Shown: positions 38,970 to 58,595 of the stretch, one piece after another
How positions within the stretch are numbered: position 1 is the stretch's first letter
Layout of the letters: the number at the start of each line of letters is the position of its first letter
Assembly (NCBI GenBank): GCA_030063045.1
Contig: JAQSEB010000004.1
Location: forward strand, 124,001-188,000
Direction: 5' to 3'
DNA from: Pratylenchus scribneri
Taxonomy: Eukaryota; Nematoda; Chromadorea; Rhabditida; Pratylenchidae
DNA: 64,000 bases
Translations under genes and position numbers: made by a program
The notes under the pieces: model-generated
What the model was told of the DNA's origin: nothing
Seen by the model: only the letters and a program-made list of their open reading frames with translations
Databases searched by the model: none

Positions 38970-39789
38970 TGAACATTTTGCCGATTCATTCATTTTCACA
39001 TATATTCTTTGCTTTTTAATAAATAACAAAACGAAACAATCATTATTTCCATTCATTGCAATTGAACCAACAATTTGTTGTTCCCATCCAATCCCAATAA
39101 GGGGGTATTGAAGTGGAAATGTTTGGCAAGGAGGCAAAGGATATACACAGGAATCCGCCAATTAAGCAACCAACCACAAGTGGCGCCATTTCCTTTTCCC
39201 ACTTTTCTGCGCGATTTGATCATTAAAGCCTGAATTCTGGTCTCTGGGAAAGGAGGCAAAGATGGTTCCAAATTCCTCCTACTTCTTTGCGCATTTTTCT
39301 CACCCCAAAAAGGTGCAAAAATCCAATCATGTGGGGGAATCGTCTATATGGAAATGAAGCATGAAGCCTTTTTTAATTGAAAAAAGCCTCTCTTCATTTG
39401 GCTTTCTTCTCGTTTAAAATGGAATTGGTCGAAAAATGTCCCTTCTTTATTCCTTCCTTCCTTTCCCCCCGTCGATGACCACATTTCCATTTTGACATCA
39501 AAATTGGCTTTCCCTTTTTTCGCCCCACCAACAGTGTTGGCCAATTTCCGACCAACACCAAATTTGGGCGCCCTTTGAACACATTGAAAAGGCCAAATGC
39601 AAAAAATGCGAATCATTTCTTTCCTCCATTTTTCCTTTGCGCCAATTCCCCTCCCTTTTACCTCCTTTTCACATTTTTCATCGTCCGCGCAATCGCCCAG
39701 TAAAGAGACCGATTCAATTTTGTGGTTTTTTGGAGGATTGGCCACTTCTTATTCCGGAAATATTCTTAACTAATCAGCAGGCTTAATTA
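38970..39789. other. Intergenic, no recognised gene
   Basis: A 133-codon minus frame (39344-39745) is open and Lys-rich but shows no domain and no convincing splice context. I treat it as unproven. Confidence 0.35.
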
Positions 39790-40066
39790 AAAAGTGCAAA
39801 ATAGGCAAAATTAAATTGGGGCAAATAGGCGGAATTAAATTGGGGCAAATAGGCGGAATTAAATTGGGGCAAATAGGCGGAATTAAATTGGGGCAAATAG
39901 GCGGAATTAAATTGGGGCAAATAGGCGGAATTAAAAAGGGGCAAATAGGCGGAATTAAAAAGGGGCAAATAGGCGGAATTAAAATGGGGCAAATAGGCGG
40001 AATTAAATTGGGGCAAATAGGCGGAATTAAAAACAAACAAATAGGCGGAATTAGAAACAACCGAAA
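39790..40066 (+). repeat. Minisatellite array 4, 24-bp units
   Basis: About eleven units of 24 bp (GGCGGAATTA then AATTGGGGCAAATA). Variants have AAAAGGGGC or AAAATGGGGC. Because 24 is divisible by 3, it reads as a perfect octapeptide repeat on both strands (GQIGGIKL on plus). It has no start context and I take it as non-coding. Confidence 0.93.
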
Positions 40067-41342
40067 TTATTCTTAAACAGGCAATTTTAAATTCAAAATA
40101 TTTCATTCATCCACCTCATTTCCTTAATTGTTTCTCCCTCATCAAAATTCTCCATTTTCAACCTTCATCATCATAATCCTCCCTCAATTCCCGGCCCATC
40201 CCCCTCTCCCCTCTTTGCTGCCAGTTCCAGTTCATCGACTCACTCAACCTGAGTCCATCCTTCCTTCCAACCGGATAATTGCCCTCCAACCCATCCCATC
40301 CATTACCCTTTTCTGCAGCTTGGCAATAATCCATCCATCCATTTCCATTTCAATACCCAAGATTTGGCTAATTTCTTGATGACCATTTGGCCATTCCCCG
40401 CAATCCCCTTCTCCCATTCCAACCATCAAAAGTGCAATAAAACAACAACCAATTCCACCCTTTTTTCCTCTTTTCATCGCCAATTTTATTGGTTCCACAA
40501 GTGATGAAAAATAAATGGAATGGAGGAAGGAGGCTTGGCAAGAAATATTGCCAAAGGCGTTGAGAGGGAAATGGCCATTGGGCATATTGGCGGATTGCGC
40601 AATAAACCACACATTCCCCCTTCCCTCATTCCATCTTGCCAAATGTTTTTCTCAATAATAATAATTTTATTATTCCCATTTTCACTCCTTCATTCTTGTT
40701 ATTATTCCATCCATCTGCTGGCCACTTTTAATCTCGCCAATATCATTCCCACCAAACTAAATCACCTCCCTTCCCTTCCTTCATTTTCTTCTCCGGAACT
40801 CCTCCTCCAGCAGCAAAGGCCCAAATCCCCATTCCCCTTCCCCTTCCCTACCATTATTTTACGCGCCTCCTTCGGCAGTTCCTCTATTTCAACCCCTTCA
40901 TTAGCCCTTCGGGCGGCTGACCACTGCTTTGCCGTTGGCCTCCTCCAACATTGGCCCATCGGCGGGATGGGTGGGTAATTCTCTGTTGGCCTTGGTGAGC
41001 ATTTGGGCGGTGGTGGTGGCCAATGCTTTGGGCGTGGCAAATGGGCGCCGGGAGGGGAAGTGGGCGAGCAACGGGAATACAAGGGGGCAGTTGCCCTTCC
41101 CTTTCCTTCCTTCCCCCATTTTTTCCCTTCCAAATCCACTTCTTTTGCCTTTTGCTGCCCTTGTCCTCTCCGCCAGCCACTTTTATTCCTTTTTCCATTC
41201 ACTTTTTTGTCCCCATTCATTGGCAACTTGTGCCCCCAAATCTACTTCGGTTGGCTGAATATTCCCTCATCAGGTAAGGAGGTTCGGATTTCATTGGCCC
41301 TCCGCTGACCATTGGCCACTCCCTTCCCCTCCCCCCTTTCCC
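40067..41342. other. Intergenic, no recognised gene
   Basis: Pyrimidine-rich on plus, with many overlapping low-complexity frames on both strands (up to 154 codons). I see no domain and no protein-like splice pattern. Confidence 0.4.
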
Positions 41343-41350
41343 CTTTAAAA

Positions 41351-42548
41351 TAGGGTTGCGCTCCCGAGGGTCGGGGGCGAGTTGGACGGGGGCGGGGGTG
41401 ATCGGGGGTGGCACCTTCGGGGGCGGGGACGGGGGTGACCTTGACGGGGACCCCCGCGGGGATCCCCGCGGGGGTACGGGGTTGACAAAAATTTTTAAAA
41501 AAGTCCTATTTTTCAAAAAAAAAATTTCTGAAGAAAAATTTAGTAAAATTTTAATAAATTATAAGCGCAAATAAATTTTAATTCATAATTCATTCAATCT
41601 CCTCTTCAATTTCTTCCTGTTCTGGATCATTTGAATTTGTTGGTGCCAGTTACACACGGTTGGGATCATTATCATTAGCGTCTAGATCACAAGCGTCTCA
41701 GTGATTTTGAATTTGAAGAGCCTTAGCTCATCAGTCATCAGCCAATTTACTAATTTAAATTAAATGATATAGTGCATTTAATAGCCCTAAGTATCGGTTA
41801 TCAAATGATATATTGAACATACAAAACTGTAATGGTTTGGACAAAATATGGCCCTAGATGCCTAGATACAAAAACAATTTTTCAAAATTTTTGGCCTCAA
41901 CTTTGCCAAAGCTTTGAAGTTTTGAATGATCATTATACCATTGGATAGCCAAGATTTGGGACTATTAAATATATTTTAGGTCCTTTAAATTGGTTAATTG
42001 GCTGATGAGCTAAGGCTCGTCAAAATCGATGAGATTAGTGGCGAGATGCTAATGTCCCTCGCTGGTTTCACTTTACACATCATCCAAATTTGCTTTTACA
42101 AATAAAATTTGACAGAGATTTTTTGCCGAAAAGTCTTATATAAATCTTCAATATGGCATGATATGATTAAAAGGATGTCAGATTCTTGAATAGCACCCTA
42201 AATTAACCATAGAAAGTGATTTTGTGATGTCTATTATCCATAAGAGAAGATTATCAAGAGACGCGCAGCGAAAAAATTAACTAAAAATTGCCGCGCAGCG
42301 AAAAATTTTTAATGAAAATTTAAAAATCCTACAAAAATCTGCTAAAAATTTCCTTTCATATTGCATTTTTCTTGAAAAAGTCCGATAATATGGGGTATAT
42401 GTTCACCCCCGTACCCCCGCGGGGGTGGAGGTTCGGGGGGCGGGAGTGATCGGGGGTGGACCTTCGGGGGTGGGACGGGGGTGAAACTCAAACCCCCGCG
42501 GGGGCCCCCGTCGGGGGTGACCCCCGCGGGGACGGGGGCGCAACCCTA
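41351..42548. mobile_element. hAT-like non-autonomous DNA transposon with GC-rich ends
   Basis: The termini TAGGGTTGCGCTCCCGAGGG and (reversed) TAGGGTTGCGCCCCCGTCCC are inverted repeats. The element is flanked by an exact 8-bp duplication, CTTTAAAA, at 41343-41350 and 42549-42556, the length made by hAT transposases. The outer 130-170 bp on each side are unusually GC-rich (runs such as ACCCCCGCGGGG), while the 0.9 kb centre is AT-rich. No transposase frame is present. The centre contains a smaller inverted repeat (GAGCCTTAGCTCATCAG ... CTGATGAGCTAAGGCTC, about 41718-42020), possibly a nested element. Confidence 0.85.
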
Positions 42549-43179
42549 CTTTAAAATGACCTTCCAAAAGCAAATAACTGGAATAAAAGGCTGCAATGGA
42601 GGAAGGAGGATTTTGCATTATTTGCTTGGCAATCCTCGAAAATTGCTCCCCAAAATGAATTGGCCCCAACTCCTCAATTCCATCGTTAAATTCCATTTTT
42701 TCGTGCCTTTTTCCTATTCATCTTCCAATACAAAAAAATGTGCCATATTGGTAAAAGGGGATAGGATGGAAAACAAAGACAAAAGGCAGTTGTTTTGCTT
42801 GTTGTTCCCTCATTCCATTCTAAATTGCGTGCAATTGGCAGCCAATTCAGAACCAATCCCCCCCCCCCCCCCTCCTCCAATGGTTGCCCTTCTCGACTTT
42901 CCACTTTAATCCACCCTCCATTCCATTCATTCATTCATTCCCCCACTTTTTTTCCTTGGCGCCAGCTGCTGGCCATTCCCCCAATTCCCTTTCAATCAGA
43001 TGCCCCTCTTTCCCTCCTCCACTTTTTGGCCAATGATGAATTGGGTTTTGGACCAAAGAAATGGAAGAAGCCTCCCCTAAATTGTGATCATCCAATCCAG
43101 GGGAAAATTATTGTCATTCCCAATCAATCTAATTCCCCTTTTTTATTTTTGCCGCGTTCTTTTTATTATTATTTTTTAA

Positions 43180-51676
<8,497 letters not shown>

Positions 51677-52077
51677 TTACTTTGAGATTTTCCAAAATTC
51701 CAATATTCATTTTTGTGCTTTCAATGTTCAAAATAAATTAAAATCATTGAATTATTTATCCCTTTCCAAATGCAAATAATATAATATCCTTTTTTTGTAT
51801 AAAATGCGGGTAAAATAAACAAACAAAATTCAGATTCCATTCCAAATTCTTATTTTATAACAAAATGAATTGATTGGGAGAATAACAAAACTGAAATAAA
51901 TGCAATTAATCACAATTGAATATGGGAATTGACCAAAATTATTATTTTTCATTCAAAGACACCAAAATAAATGATTGAGTGGAGAAAAATGTATTGAGAT
52001 TACGGGAAAAATTGTAAAGAGAGGGGAGAAGCCTATCTGGGCAAATTTTTGGGTGATTTTACAACAATATTTCTGAA

Positions 52078-55022
52078 TCATTTTTTCTGTTCGCTAAGGC
52101 TTTTGGTTGTTTTCATCGTTTTATGCGGCCGTTGCTTCACTGGAATTGATGATGATTTTGTGGAAGATGAAGTGGAGGCCGTTGGCGGTTCAGACATTCG
52201 TTTTATTGGTCCTTTCCTCTTCTCATCAATATTCTTCTGCTCATCCACAATTTTTTCCACCTTTCTTTCCTCTTCATTTTCCACAGAAATTTCTTCCAAA
52301 TTTGAAATTAAATTCGGTGCACTCGCCAATAATAATTCATGGCCAATTTTGTTGTTTTTTTCCTCTTCTTCCGATTGAACTTTTTGTGCAATTGAACGGG
52401 CCGATTGATAGGAGGAATTTGCGGTTGAGAATGGCGATTGTGCCCGCCAAAGTGAATGTGGGGGCGATGGGGATGAACGACGAGTTATTGAATTTGTCCC
52501 AGGCGAGTATTGAATAAAACCAGCAGAATTTGAAACCTAAAAAATTAAAATTAATAAAAAATATAATTGATAAAAAAAATGATTTTACCTTTCTCCTTTT
52601 GGAATCCATTTCCTCCAATTCAATTTGTTCAATGTCCAATTCCATCATTTTCTCATTTTGATGATCCCATCTTTTTGTGGTCATTTTTATTGGCTCTGGA
52701 TTGATTGTTGGTTGTCGTTGAATATTTGACAATTTCATTTCAACATTTGTTGATGTTGGAATTGTCGATGTGGTGACAACATTTCCTCCCATTGAGCATT
52801 TGGCCAAAGTTTGGGTTTTGTTCATAACCATTGGAGTTGTGCCCGTATGGAATGGACCATTGATGGCCTCGAAAAGTGTCAAAGGTTCACGCCTTAAAAA
52901 CAAAACATTTTGATTTAAATTAGTCAATAATTAATTAATTATTTTATTGCCATTTCGGGTTTCAGAGAATAAATTTGTGAAGAATAAAAAGTAAAAAGAA
53001 AGTTGAAAAAATTACTTGCTGCCACTGGGAATCGAACTTTCATACTAAAAACCAAGAGCTCTACCGACTGCGCTATCCAGTCCTATTCACTATTTAACTT
53101 AGCAGAAAAATCGATATATCTATAAAATTTCTTAGTCAAGGCCAAAACTTAAACCAAAAAAAATTATCAATATTATCAAGTTTAGCGCTATTGATTACCC
53201 TAATATTTCACATTTTTGATTTAAATTAATCAATAATTAATGAATTATTACCGAATTCGCATTGTTGAGGCAGTTCCATCCGATCCCATGCCAACCAAAC
53301 TGCTTCTAATTGCTTTGATTTTCAACAAAGCTTTGAATGGTGATCGACAAATTGGGCAATTATTCAACTAATAAAAATTAAATATTTATTTTTAATTATT
53401 CCGCCTACTTTATATCGCAATGTTTCGGCACACCCATTGCAAATGCAAAGATGGCGACATCTTTAAAATTTAAATAATTATTCAAAATAAATATTTGTGA
53501 TTTACGGCAAAATCATTGTATCCCTTGGATTGGCCATACAAATTATGCATTCAGCTCCATTCTCTTCCGCCAGCGTACTTTCCGCATTTTCCTTATTTTC
53601 AATGCCAAAAATTTCTTGCAGTAGAAAAACAACTCCATTCGAGATCAATTTTTGTTTTAGTGGTTTTAAAATTAGTGCGGCCGATTGGTCAGTTGATCGT
53701 TCAATGCTGCACATTGTCATTTGCATCTTCACAAAATAATTATTAATTTAATTTTTTAAAATTTAAACCTGTTCTGGAAATCGATCGGTCACCGAACGAA
53801 TTTCAATGATTAATGGAAAATGAAGGCCACCATCCCAATGCATTTGTTTCAGGTCGTAACGATGTGGTTTAAAAATGAAATGACTGAATTGTTGGTTTGC
53901 GCCCACTGGGAAATGATAGCGTTCGGATGAGTGGAATTGGCTTTGACGACCAACAATACTTCAATTAATTTAATATTTTAATTATATATTTATTATTAAT
54001 TAATATTACTGAATTTGTTGGTGTTCATCGATGAATTCTTTGGCACAAAAATGGATTTGAATATAGCATGAAACATCACAATCAAAAATAAATTCGAGAC
54101 GATAAAAACCCGACGAATAGCCGGTCCCCGCCCTTCCAACCCTTAAATTAAGAATTAATTCTAAAAATTTAAAATTTTAATTTACTTTGTGAATTTAATG
54201 GAATCCCTTCTAGCATTCACTAATACATTTATCACATTCACTGTATCCGTAACACCCTTTGCCGAATATGGAAACTGCAAAATGAAATGAAGTATTTAAA
54301 GATTTTGCTTGGAATGATTTGATTTTTTTTAACCAAACCTTTAAATTTGTAATGACTTATTAGACACTAAACCTTATATACCATTCGATAGAACTGAACG
54401 AGATGCTTCAATTGTTGTATGGTTTTTTACGGTTTAGTCAAAACTGAAGGTTTTAAACCATCCAAATCATATTTGGTTTTAGAACCGTCCAAATCATATT
54501 TGGTTTTAAACCGTCCAAACCATATTTGGTTTTAAACCGTCCAAACCATATTTGGTTTTAAACCGTCCAAACCCGACATAGATTCATCTTGACGTACTCT
54601 ATTAAATGTTATATGTTCTAAGATCAATCAATTCAATAAGTTTTAAGCTTTCTGTTTCGGTAAGTAAATCGACACCCATTAAATATTCATTTTAATTAAC
54701 AAACTTTGATTGGTTTATTGCCCAACAGTTCCAAATCCTGTTGATCGCCAAAAAGGAATACGTCCGGTTTTGTGGTGTCATAAAGTTCACCGCCCATCAG
54801 GAAATGATTGCCAAAATATGTTGCGTTGCCCGCACCACTCATACTTCCACATCCTTTTCCCCCGCCAATTGTAATGCTCATATCATCCGAATATTCGGCC
54901 GTCGTTGTTATTCCATTATTATTATTTGCTTCATTTTCTTGTTGCCTTCTTCTGCCGGCGATAATCGGGGGCAAATATGAATTGAATAGGGCCAAAACAC
55001 GTGACATTGATTGACCCATCAA
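52078..55022 (-). CDS. MGRN1: Mahogunin-type RING E3 ubiquitin ligase (MGRN1/RNF157 family)
   Basis: This is a cytoplasmic or membrane-bound ubiquitin ligase. Translation starts at 55022 or one codon later; MGQSMSRVLALFNSYLPP is a good N-myristoylation start, as in vertebrate MGRN1. A low-complexity part (RRRQQENEANNNNG) precedes the conserved N-terminal fold: FLMGGELYDTTKPDVFLFGD, KVGRAGTGYSSGFYRLEFIF, DCDVSCYIQIHFCAKEF, HFKPHRYDLKQMHWDGGLHF and PLIIEIRSVTDRFPEQ. The RING is CIICMANPRDTMILP|CRHLCICNGCAETLRYKLNN|CPICRSPF, a C3HC4 pattern with CRHLC as in this family. The long C-terminal tail is Ser/Thr/Lys-rich and ends KTTKSLSEQKK. The TDP-43 homologue lies 258 bp upstream on the same strand. 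Introns hold a tRNA-like element and a 26-bp tandem repeat. Confidence 0.9.
53028..53095 (-). mobile_element. tRNA-like sequence (Lys-like 5' half) in an MGRN1 intron
   Basis: On minus, GGATAGCGCAGTCGGTAGAG matches the D-arm region of tRNA-Lys, and GTTCGATTCCCAGTGG is a B box. The 5' ACTGG can pair with CCAGT, but the anticodon stem does not pair and the acceptor spacing is wrong. A tRNA pseudogene or SINE head is more likely than a functional tRNA. Confidence 0.55.
54459..54575 (+). repeat. 26-bp tandem repeat in an MGRN1 intron
   Basis: About four to five copies of a 26-bp unit made of TTTTAAACCGTCCAAACC followed by ATATTTGG. The first copies read CCAAATCATATTTGG. It shares the AAACCG word with the dispersed repeats at 210-520 and 51240-51530. 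Confidence 0.85.
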
Positions 55023-55280
55023 AATATCCTCTTTAAAAAAAAAAATTAATTAAATTTAATGAGACAAAAAATAGTTAAAAAATTAATCGTTTTTAAACGA
55101 TTTAAATAAACAAATAAATTACAATTTTTACACAGAACACAAATATTTATGATAATAAAGATTAAAGAAGAATTCAAAGAATTTATCCAAGCTTAAAATT
55201 GAAAATATTTAATCTTTCATTTTCATTCACAGTCATTAAATTTCCTTCTCATTTTCCTCCATTTTCTCTTCATTCATTTC

Positions 55281-57614
55281 TTAACGCCATACACCGCTTC
55301 CGCCGTTGTTATAACCACCACCACCACTGCTTCCACTGTTGTTGCTGGCACTGCCACCTTCTCCTCCACCATTACGGCGTCCTCCTCCATGTCCATGTTG
55401 ATGACGTGAAGGAAGCGATGTGTTGCTTTGTGAAGTCAACGGTGGTGAAAGTGATTGGTATGCAATTTGTGGCTGCTGACCACCAATTGACTTTTGATGC
55501 GGGACCATCATTTGTTGTGGAATTTGTTGTGGTTGTTGCGGATGTCCAGCTGTTTGGGCCACTGAGAAAATTGCCTTAATCGCATTCACAACTTCATTCC
55601 CAATTCCGCCCATTTGATTCAAATTCAGTGTCTCCAATTGATTCAGCATTTGATTTCCGGCGGCGGCTGGTGGAGTGCCCGTGTATGACGACAATTGTGG
55701 TGGTGGATGTTGATAAGCGGAACCTTTAAAATTCATTTTTAATCATTTTAAATTTCTTAATTTAACCTAAAAACATTGGTCCGGCCACGCGATTCGGAAT
55801 AATTCCCTGCGGTAATCCCGGTGTGTTTTGGACGGTTTTTCGGTCACCTCCATTTCCATACCATTCATTATAGAACATTTCCTTAAATTTACAATTATCA
55901 ATTCTATAAAAATTCAAATTTCACCGGATTATTTGGATCAGACATTTGAAAAGAATTGGATCGATTTTGTTGGAATTGTTGCATTTGAATTTGGCTTATC
56001 CCATCCGATTGATTTGTCGTCGGTCGAGTGCTATGCGCCGTTGAAACATAAATGGACAAGGCGCCCAAAGTAAATTCACCTTTTCTAAAAATAATAAATT
56101 AATATAATAAATTAAATTTAAATGTTCAAACTTGATAATTTCCTTAGCAACGACCGGTGATGAAAATGTCACAAATGCGAAAGAACGAAATGGTCGCGGT
56201 ATGTAAACATCGGTTACGGTTGATTCCGCATCAATTTTGTGCGCTTCTTCGGTGAAAAAATTCCTCAATTCCGCCGTGGTGGTTCCTTCCTTTATACGGC
56301 CAACAAATACTCTGGAAGAGAGCACATTCTAAAATGCGCAAAATTATAGAAAATATTTTTGATTGTGTAATTTACCTTTGTAAATGGAACTTTAACTTGG
56401 CATTCTCGACCACCAATCATATGTACTTTTTGCTTCAAAATTGTTTGTTGCACTTCCAAATCGGCCATTTGAACAAAACCAAATCCTCGATTCGTTGTGG
56501 CGCCTTTTTGAGTCTTCACCTAACAAATATAAAATTCATTTATGTTCTTAGTAAGGTAAAATTAACCACTTTATAAAAAACAGACCTCACAATGAACCAC
56601 TTTCCCAAAAGTCTCAAAATATTTTTGAAGATCACTTTCAGTCAACTCAAAAGGCAATCCTTGAACCAGAATATCCACAATTCTATTGGGCAATTCCACC
56701 ACTTCTTCCTCTTCATCCTTTTCGGTGCTGTCGTTTCTGCCCATCATCCGCTTTTGTTTTGTGGCACCCTGCTGTCGTTTCATTGTTTCTGTGCGCAATT
56801 TACCAACCGGTTCAGCATCAGAATCACATGAATCAGGATCGTCACTTTCAACCATCAATTTACGGCGTTTCGCATTCTGATCACCTATAAAAATTCCTTC
56901 ATATTCAGAGATCACCTATATATCAATTATTTCATCCATATTCCATTAACAATTTGTAAAAAAACAATCACATTCAATATGTATTTTTCAGAAATAGTCT
57001 CACTAATAATAATAATAATCACTCGCAACAATCAAATGGCAAGACTTATTCTATTGTCAATAAAAATGTGTTTTGACTTACTTTTCTTAATCTGATTTTT
57101 CATTTGACTTGTGGATTTTTCCTCTGGTTGCTTCGAGAGAACCAAAAATACTAAAATATTTCGATTAATTCAAATGTGCACATAAAATTAACCTTTGTTT
57201 GTCCAACCATCCGGTGGTGGATGAAACTTTGCTCCGGCATTATCAATCCTGAGTGAGATTAATCAAATAATTTAATCGTTTACTCATTCAAAATATTTAC
57301 AAAAGTGCTCGAAATGCTCCCGTAACAGGGTTCTTGTATTTCAAGCCGTGTGCACCAGGGAATGCTCCGACCTAATATTTTAAATTTTATTGTAAGCTAA
57401 TGAATAGAAAACCAATGTTTGAAGTCCCAATGTATTGTCCTGTTCCGTAGGCAGTTCCTTTAATTAATAATTGTAAACCTGTGCCATTTAAAAAGATTAC
57501 AATGCGTTCAGCATCCTCGTCTAGACTTTTTGTAACAATGACATACTCTGGCTTAATTAGAAACAAAAATTAGCATATTTTTTTCCGTTATTTATTGAAT
57601 ATTACCTCCTCCAT
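55281..57614 (-). CDS. tdp-1: TDP-43 homologue (RNA/DNA-binding protein)
   Basis: This nuclear RRM protein acts in RNA processing. Met 57614 gives MEE, spliced to PEYVIVTKSLDEDAERIVIF. The N-terminal oligomerisation domain is clear (IGAFPGAHGLKYKNPVTGAF; AGAKFHPPPDGWTNK), followed by a basic NLS-like AKRRKLMVE and an acidic stretch. RRM1 is VDILVQGLPFELTESDLQKY, FETFGKVVHCE, TTNRGFGFVQM and VHMIGGRECQVKVPFTK. RRM2 is RVFVGRIKEGTTTAELRNFF, VTDVYIPRPFRSFAFVTF and GALSIYVSTAHS. The RNP-1 and RNP-2 aromatics are present. The C-terminus (55740-55281) is Gln/Pro/Asn/Gly-rich (QQPQQIPQQ; GGGGYNNGGSGVWR). Worm TDP-1 as I know it lacks a comparable Gly-rich tail. It is head-to-head with ubl-5, 424 bp apart. 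Confidence 0.93.
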
Positions 57615-58038
57615 TTTCACAATACTTAGCATAAACTGTTTCAAATTATTAATTTTTTGAGAATTGGGAATAATCTGCAAATAATGTGAATTTATTTATG
57701 TTTTTCTGATACTTGGATTGGATTGTAAAATTATATGTTTTATTACATGGGGCTGGAGGATTGAGTGGTATGATAAATGGAATGTAAAATGTAATTTTGA
57801 TGAATGCGTACAGTCAGAGCTAGCTAATAATTAATAAGCTAGCTAGAGCTCATATATGTATGATGAATGAATGATGATGATGCATTGAATCTACTTTACA
57901 TTTTACTCTACCTTCATTCCAATTCCAATTTCCATAAATCCATTTTGAAATAAACTAACTTGTTTAGATATTTTTAGATTGATAAAATTTGTATTTCGAA
58001 TAATATTTGGACTGCTAAACTAAAACTACCTAAATAAA
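57615..58038. promoter_or_regulatory. Shared upstream region of tdp-1 and ubl-5
   Basis: 424 bp separate two divergent start codons. The region includes GCTAGCTAATAATTAATAAG CTAGC-type inverted words near 57820-57850 and a GATGAATGAATGATGATGAT tract. A bidirectional promoter is inferred from arrangement only. Confidence 0.45.
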
Positions 58039-58355
58039 ATGATCGAAATCACTGTGAATGATCGGCTCGGCAAAAAAGTCCGAATCAAATGCAATCCAAC
58101 AGGTTTCATTGTATTAAATGTAGTAAACTATGTGTACCTCCAATTTATACAGATACCATTGGTGATTTGAAAAAACTTGTTGCTGCGCAAACAGGGACTA
58201 GGGCTGACAAACTTATCCTCAAAAAATGGTATACAACATACAAGGTAGAATTTATTATTAAATCTAGATTCTCATATTGTTCACTTAAGGACCACATTAC
58301 ACTCCAGGATTATGAAGTACACGATGGTTTCAATTTCGAACTGTATTACCAATGA
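58039..58355 (+). CDS. ubl-5: Ubiquitin-like protein 5 (UBL5/Hub1)
   Basis: This 73-residue ubiquitin-like modifier is tied to pre-mRNA splicing and, in worms, to the mitochondrial unfolded protein response. There are three exons: [20 protein letters not shown], then [20 protein letters not shown] with [11 protein letters not shown], then [20 protein letters not shown] and Q. As in the whole family it ends in a di-Tyr before the last residue (YYQ) instead of di-Gly, so it is not conjugated like ubiquitin. Exon joins use GTTTCA and GTAGAA donors with introns near 50 bp. It is complete and shows no disruption. It is convergent with rpa-1 (241 bp between stops). Confidence 0.96.
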
Positions 58356-58595
58356 AGAAAAGAAGATATGATTGATACACTCATCGAATGTAATTTATTC
58401 TTTCAAATTAATAAATTTGTCAATGTATTTTCATCAGTTTATCATAAATAAATAAATAAAGGTGGCAATTACTGATAAATAATGTGTAAAAATGGACAAA
58501 TATTTTAAAGTCCTTGGGTTGATCGGAGCAAATGTGTTTAAATAAAATCCGATCCATTCTCAGAGATCCAAAACATCATTCATTTATCATCAATT

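Noticed and set aside
39344..39745. 133-codon minus frame
   Set aside because: No recognisable motif and no supporting neighbouring exons.
39783..40106. Octapeptide-repeat protein from the 24-bp array (both strands open)
   Set aside because: Both strands read equally well because 24 is a multiple of 3, and the same core occurs at other sites with 25- and 29-bp units; no gene context.
53028..53095. Functional tRNA-Lys gene
   Set aside because: D arm and B box look right, but the anticodon stem does not pair and the acceptor stem is misplaced; kept as a tRNA-like element.
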